A DNA stretch of 12,074 nucleotides, taken from assembly GCA_002335425.1 (NCBI GenBank), contig DDCB01000021.1, forward strand, positions 1,229 to 13,302, read 5' to 3'. Below, one piece after another: positions 8,096-12,074 of this stretch. The translations under genes and the position numbers were made by a program. How positions within the stretch are numbered: the first letter of the stretch is position 1; the number at the start of each line of letters is the position of its first letter. Origin of the DNA: Chthonomonas sp. UBA2017 (lineage in GTDB: Bacteria > Armatimonadota > Fimbriimonadia > Fimbriimonadales > Fimbriimonadaceae). Below the pieces are notes generated by a model. It was not told the DNA's origin. It ran no database searches and worked only from the letters and a program-made list of their open reading frames with translations.

Positions 8096-8323
8096 CTAAG
8101 GAACTAATTCGATTTCGATGCCCGCTGTTTCCTGCTTGCGAAGGCAGAGCCGATAGCCTCGAATTTGGACTTCAACCGGGTCTCCGAGCGGGGCGACCTT
8201 CATGACCTCGAATTCGGCACCTTCGGTGAGCCCCATCTCCTGAAGGCGCTGGAGGTGAGGTAGGTCTCCCGAAAATCGAACGATCCGGGCTCGGTGGCCC
8301 TTTTTCAGCTGGCGAAAAGTCAA
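8096..8323 (-). CDS. feoA: Ferrous iron transport protein A (FeoA), likely TTG start
   Basis: FeoA is a small cytosolic SH3-like protein needed for full FeoB activity. The recognisable domain runs from LTFRQLKKGHRARIVRF through LQRLQEMGLTEGAEFEVM to AGIEIELVP, with the family's MGL...G pattern. There is no ATG or GTG near the domain start. TTG at 8323 gives 75 aa, the normal FeoA length. The frame remains open much further upstream (to 8662), but that extension is Arg- and Pro-rich, unlike FeoA, and lies antisense to the start of ispH. No good ribosome binding site is visible for TTG, so the start is uncertain. The gene is first in the feoAB operon. Confidence 0.88.
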   Translation of the reverse strand: MTFRQLKKGHRARIVRFSGDLPHLQRLQEMGLTEGAEFEVMKVAPLGDPVEVQIRGYRLCLRKQETAGIEIELVP

Positions 8324-8439
8324 GACACGAACTGTTCTACCCGGATTCGATCCGCGAAAACTTCCGAAAAGAGTCCAGATTGCCCGCCTCGGGGCACCCG
8401 CTTCGAACGTTTCTCCGCACTCGGCGGTATCTTGAAGGG

Positions 8440-9387
8440 ATGGATCGTCTTCTTTTGGCCGCGCCTCGTGGCTTTTGCGCAGGAGTCGCCTACGCCATTG
8501 AGGTGGTCGATTTGGCGCTGAAAATTCACGGTCCTCCCCTCTACGTCCGACATGCGATCGTCCACAACGAATACGTTGTGCGGAGCTTCGAAGATCGAGG
8601 AGTGATCTTTGTCGAAGACGTTCGGGAGATTCCGGAGGGAAGTCCGGTGGTCTTTTCAGCACACGGCGTTTCCCCCGAAGTGCGACTCCAGGCCCAAGAG
8701 CGAGGGCTGACGGTCGTCGATGCGACCTGCCCCCTCGTGACCAAGGTCCACAACGAAGCGAAACGATTCGCCCGCCAGGGCTACTTTATGATCTACATCG
8801 GCCACCATGGTCATGTGGAGGCCGAAGGGACGATGGGTGAGGCTCCCGACCGGATGGTTTTGGTCGACACCCCCGAGGATGCAGAAAACCTCGAGCTACC
8901 GCCCCACGAAAAGCTCGCCGTCTTAACCCAGACAACTCTCAGTGTCGAAGAAGTCCAGCGCACGATGGCGGTCCTTCGCCGGCGATTCCCGCATATCCAC
9001 GTCCCGGCCAAAGAAGATATCTGCTACGCCACCACCAATCGCCAAGGGGCCGTGCGCGCGATGGCGAAAGAGTGCGACCTGGTCATCGTAGTCGGGTCGG
9101 TGACTTCCAGCAATTCGAATCGACTCCGCGAAGTGGCGGAGTCCCTGGGGTGCGAATCTCACCTCATCATCTCTCCCGACCAGATCGACCCACGGTGGAA
9201 AACGGACTATCCGACCGTCGGAATCACCAGCGGCGCCTCGACGCCCGAGAGCTTGGTCGAAGAGATCATCGGGGAGCTGATGCGAGACCAGCCGACGATC
9301 CCCATTGAGATCGTCGAAACCGTCCAAGAAGATGTCGAATTCTTGCCCTCGCGCGATCTGATCCAACTCGCGATGGCCAAAGGTTAA
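8440..9387 (+). CDS. ispH: 4-hydroxy-3-methylbut-2-enyl diphosphate reductase (IspH/LytB)
   Basis: IspH catalyses the last step of the MEP isoprenoid pathway, reducing HMBPP to IPP and DMAPP with a [4Fe-4S] cluster in the cytosol. The 315-aa product is full length. Cluster cysteines are C13 (PRGFCAGV), C97 (DATCPLV) and C195 (EDICYATTNRQ). Substrate-binding histidines are H42 (VHNEYVV), H75 (SAHGVSP) and H125, with the catalytic Glu at E127 (GHHGHVEAEGTMGE). TQTTLS near 163-168 and SSNSNRL further on complete the pocket. ATG 8440 is chosen because the domain begins at once (MDRLLLAAPRGFCAGV). The frame stays open 20 codons upstream, but that stretch does not look like IspH. GAAGGG abuts the ATG with no spacer, so initiation may use another site. 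The gene diverges from feoA with a 116-bp gap, where I saw no clear promoter or operator. Confidence 0.97.
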   Translation: MDRLLLAAPRGFCAGVAYAIEVVDLALKIHGPPLYVRHAIVHNEYVVRSFEDRGVIFVEDVREIPEGSPVVFSAHGVSPEVRLQAQERGLTVVDATCPLVTKVHNEAKRFARQGYFMIYIGHHGHVEAEGTMGEAPDRMVLVDTPEDAENLELPPHEKLAVLTQTTLSVEEVQRTMAVLRRRFPHIHVPAKEDICYATTNRQGAVRAMAKECDLVIVVGSVTSSNSNRLREVAESLGCESHLIISPDQIDPRWKTDYPTVGITSGASTPESLVEEIIGELMRDQPTIPIEIVETVQEDVEFLPSRDLIQLAMAKG

Positions 9388-9454
9388 GACTTTGCTCAAA
9401 GCCCTTCGAGGCGAGCTCCAAAGTCGGTAATCTGCACAGGATCGGAGTGGAAAA

Positions 9455-11032
9455 ATGAGCAAACAAGATCTGAGTCGAAGAAAGATTCTGCAGATGGGAG
9501 CGGCCGGACTGGCCGCCACGAGCTTGGGCTTGAGCCCACTGACTGCGCTGGCCCAATCAAGGCCCTCCGGAGCCCCTCGTCGAGCCAAAAACATCATCTT
9601 GTGCGTCAGCGACGGAATGAGCATGGGCGTCATGGCGATGGTCGATCATTACCTTCAGCGCACCACGGGCAAGCCGAGTCCTTGGTCGGCCCTAAAGATG
9701 CGCCCCGGAGTGACCCATGGCTTCCAGGACACGCGAGCATTGAGCGGGCTCGTGACCGACTCAGCCGCGGCCAGCTCTTCATGGGGGGCGGGTCGCCATG
9801 TCTGGAACGGGATGCTCAGCTGTTTCCCCAAAAACGCCGACCCGGACGATTTCATCCCGCTGCGGCCTTTGCTCCGAATCCTGAAAGAAGACGCCAAAAT
9901 GGCGACTGGGCTCGTCTCGACCGCGACAATCACCCATGCGACTCCGGCTGGCTTCGCGGTGTCTCATCCCCATCGAGATGAAGAGGAGAAGATTGCTCAA
10001 AAGCTGCTTGAAGCGGACGTCGATGTGCTCTTTGGCGGCGGTAACCGGTTCTTCAGCCCCCAGCTTCGAAAGGACAAGCTGGACCTCTACGCACAATTCG
10101 CCGCCCGCAAGTACGGGGTCGCCCGGACCCGAGCAGAAATGAAGGCCCTCGATCGCTCCCAGCGCTGGCTCGGCATCTTCAGCGACTCCCACATGCCCTA
10201 CTCGGTCGATCACCAAAACTCAGCCGCCCTGCGCGATTCGACGCCAACGCTCAAGGAGATGACCCAAAAGGCTCTCGACAAGCTCAAGGGGAGCTCCCAA
10301 GGCTTCTTTCTCCAGATTGAGGGCGCGCGGATCGACCATGGCGCCCACGCGAACGACATCGCAGCGACGCTCGGCGACCAACTCGCCTTCGAAGAAGCGC
10401 TCGCCGTCGTTTTAGAGTTCGCTGCCCAAGACCGCGAGACCCTCGTGATCGTCACGAGCGACCACGGAAATTCAAACCCTGGCCTCAACGGAGCTGGAAT
10501 GGAGTATTTTGAATCCACCGCCGGGCTCGACACTCTGACCGGCATGAAGTCCAGCTACGGCCCGATCTTTGAACTCTTGAAGGGGCGAGAAGACCGCACC
10601 AGCGTCCAAGACGTAGTGAAGGACCGCCTCGGGCTGACCCTCGATGCGGCATCGGCCGACCTCGTGGTCTTGGCTTTGCTTGACGAGAAATTCAAGACCG
10701 ACAAGGAGTGGCGCAAGCGATACCCGCTGGCCTTCGTCGATCAATATCAGATCCGCTCCAGCGCGCTGAGCCTCGCCATTCAGAACGTGACCCACATCGG
10801 CTGGACAGGGCGGCAACACACGAATGACCACACCATCGTCACCGCCTGGGGCCCCGGACAAGAGGCCTTTTCGGGCTTGACGATGAACATCGACTGGTTC
10901 CAAAAGTTCCTCGATCACCGAGGTCTGAAGGTGGACCAACCACGGATGACCTACGACGAAGCGAAAAAGCGATTGGATGAGCAGAAGGCCCGGAACCCAG
11001 GCGCCCTGATCATGCAGCCTCACTGGATCTAA
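9455..11032 (+). CDS. Alkaline phosphatase (PhoA superfamily) with Tat signal peptide
   Basis: This is a 525-aa exported phosphomonoesterase that probably releases phosphate outside the cytoplasm. The N-terminus has a twin-arginine signal: SRRKIL at 7-12, a hydrophobic core to about 32, and a likely cut after ALA-Q near 33. Catalytic residues by motif: metal ligand D53 (SDGM); nucleophile S103 (VTDSAAA); T163 with H161 (THATP); R174, spaced from T163 as the E. coli phosphate-binding Arg166 is from Thr155; E289, D294 and H298 (EGARIDHGAHAND); D336-H337 (SDHG); and H455 (GRQHTNDH). H161 and H295 occupy the positions of E. coli Asp153 and Lys328; His at both is the mammalian-like arrangement. 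GGAG at 9444-9447 lies seven bases before the ATG. The gene follows ispH by 67 bp and ends at a strong hairpin. No Pho box was recognised. Confidence 0.93.
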   Translation: MSKQDLSRRKILQMGAAGLAATSLGLSPLTALAQSRPSGAPRRAKNIILCVSDGMSMGVMAMVDHYLQRTTGKPSPWSALKMRPGVTHGFQDTRALSGLVTDSAAASSSWGAGRHVWNGMLSCFPKNADPDDFIPLRPLLRILKEDAKMATGLVSTATITHATPAGFAVSHPHRDEEEKIAQKLLEADVDVLFGGGNRFFSPQLRKDKLDLYAQFAARKYGVARTRAEMKALDRSQRWLGIFSDSHMPYSVDHQNSAALRDSTPTLKEMTQKALDKLKGSSQGFFLQIEGARIDHGAHANDIAATLGDQLAFEEALAVVLEFAAQDRETLVIVTSDHGNSNPGLNGAGMEYFESTAGLDTLTGMKSSYGPIFELLKGREDRTSVQDVVKDRLGLTLDAASADLVVLALLDEKFKTDKEWRKRYPLAFVDQYQIRSSALSLAIQNVTHIGWTGRQHTNDHTIVTAWGPGQEAFSGLTMNIDWFQKFLDHRGLKVDQPRMTYDEAKKRLDEQKARNPGALIMQPHWI

Positions 11033-11054
11033 TCCCCCGAAAGCAGAAAAAGGC

Positions 11055-11095
11055 TTCGGCCCCACCCCGCAAGAGTGCGAGGTGGGGCCGATTTG
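11055..11095 (+). terminator. Hairpin terminator after the alkaline phosphatase gene
   Basis: A perfect 10-bp stem (CGGCCCCACC with GGTGGGGCCG) extends inward past a C/A mismatch by CGCA/TGCG around an AGAG loop. It begins 24 bases after the stop codon. The T-run on the plus side is short (ATTT); the other side carries AAAAA, so it could also stop minus-strand transcripts. It separates the phosphatase gene from the rRNA promoter. Confidence 0.8.
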
Positions 11096-11310
11096 GGTTC
11101 AAGTCGAGGTCCACCCGAGGCACTTCTGCAGTATCGCGCAGAAATTTCGCTCAGGGCCTTGACATCCAAGACCCCTTCTGGTATAGTTCTTCTTTGCCGC
11201 TGGTCGAAAGATACAGACGGTCGCGAAGAGCGAAGAGCATTTTGAAAGTTGCATATTGTCGAATGAAACGCGCGTAAATAAACGCACCGAGTGAGAGCTC
11301 GAACAAAAAT
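11096..11310 (+). other. 23S rRNA promoter and leader region, no 16S or tRNA gene
   Basis: These 215 bases between the phosphatase terminator and the 23S gene contain an inverted repeat (11124-11143), a strong promoter (11159-11187) and about 120 bases of leader. I saw no tRNA gene, no 16S 3' end (no anti-Shine-Dalgarno CCTCC tail) and no clear boxA antitermination site. Confidence 0.75.
11159..11187 (+). promoter_or_regulatory. Near-consensus sigma-70 promoter for the 23S rRNA gene
   Basis: A perfect -35 box TTGACA (11159-11164) and TATAGT as -10 (11182-11187, one mismatch to TATAAT) are separated by exactly 17 bp. Transcription would start near 11194, giving a leader of about 117 bases before the mature 23S 5' end. 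It lies just after the phosphatase terminator, so the rRNA gene is read independently. Confidence 0.85.

Positions 11311-12074
<764 letters not shown>

Noticed and set aside
8324..8439. Fur box or other iron-responsive operator in the ispH-feoA gap
   Set aside because: I looked for an AT-rich palindrome of the GATAATGAT type and saw none; the gap is GC-rich.
8324..8662. N-terminal extension of FeoA giving 188 aa
   Set aside because: FeoA is normally about 75-85 aa. The extension is Arg- and Pro-rich and overlaps the ispH start antisense.
9388..9454. Promoter for the phosphatase (TTCGAG, 17 bp, TAATCT)
   Set aside because: The -35 match is poor and no Pho box is seen; not strong enough to call.

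Overview
This window is an ordinary-looking piece of a moderately GC-rich bacterial chromosome. It carries core metabolic genes, a truncated restriction gene, one tandem-repeat array and the 5' end of a 23S rRNA gene. The content (type I restriction, SdhB, FeoAB, IspH, a Tat-exported alkaline phosphatase) does not identify the phylum. The 23S start differs from the usual bacterial consensus and seems to have its own promoter, which fits a deep-branching lineage. My impression is Armatimonadota (Fimbriimonadia), held weakly; I cannot verify it here.

Layout. Positions 1-1437 hold the C-terminal part of a type I restriction endonuclease subunit (HsdR), cut by the window edge. Positions 1438-2211 hold no convincing gene: first a short stretch of possibly decayed coding sequence, then 15 units of a 21-bp tandem repeat in two alternating versions (1701-2015). 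A small fibronectin-type-III protein follows (2212-2892) with a clear hairpin terminator. A DedA-family membrane protein (3061-3693) converges on an orphan MalK/UgpC/MsmX-type sugar ABC transporter ATPase (minus strand, 3709-4845). That gene diverges from a lone sdhB (4956-5735). A minus-strand feoA-feoB-Cys-rich small membrane protein operon (8323 down to 5742) converges on sdhB with a gap of 6 bp. It diverges from ispH (8440-9387), which is followed by a Tat-signal alkaline phosphatase (9455-11032) and a strong hairpin. A near-consensus sigma-70 promoter (11159-11187) then precedes the 23S rRNA gene (from about 11311 to the window end).

How the genes relate. The clearest functional unit is the ferrous iron uptake operon: FeoA, the GTPase-permease FeoB, and a Cys-rich single-span partner translationally coupled to it. 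Its neighbours on both sides, SdhB (three Fe-S clusters) and IspH (one 4Fe-4S cluster), are iron-sulfur proteins. This may be coincidence, because they are transcribed separately. The other genes look like single-gene units.

Most worth a second look: the 21-bp repeat array, whose period is two DNA helical turns, and the 23S gene with its own promoter and no 16S gene upstream, which suggests unlinked rRNA genes. I found no clear new multi-gene system.
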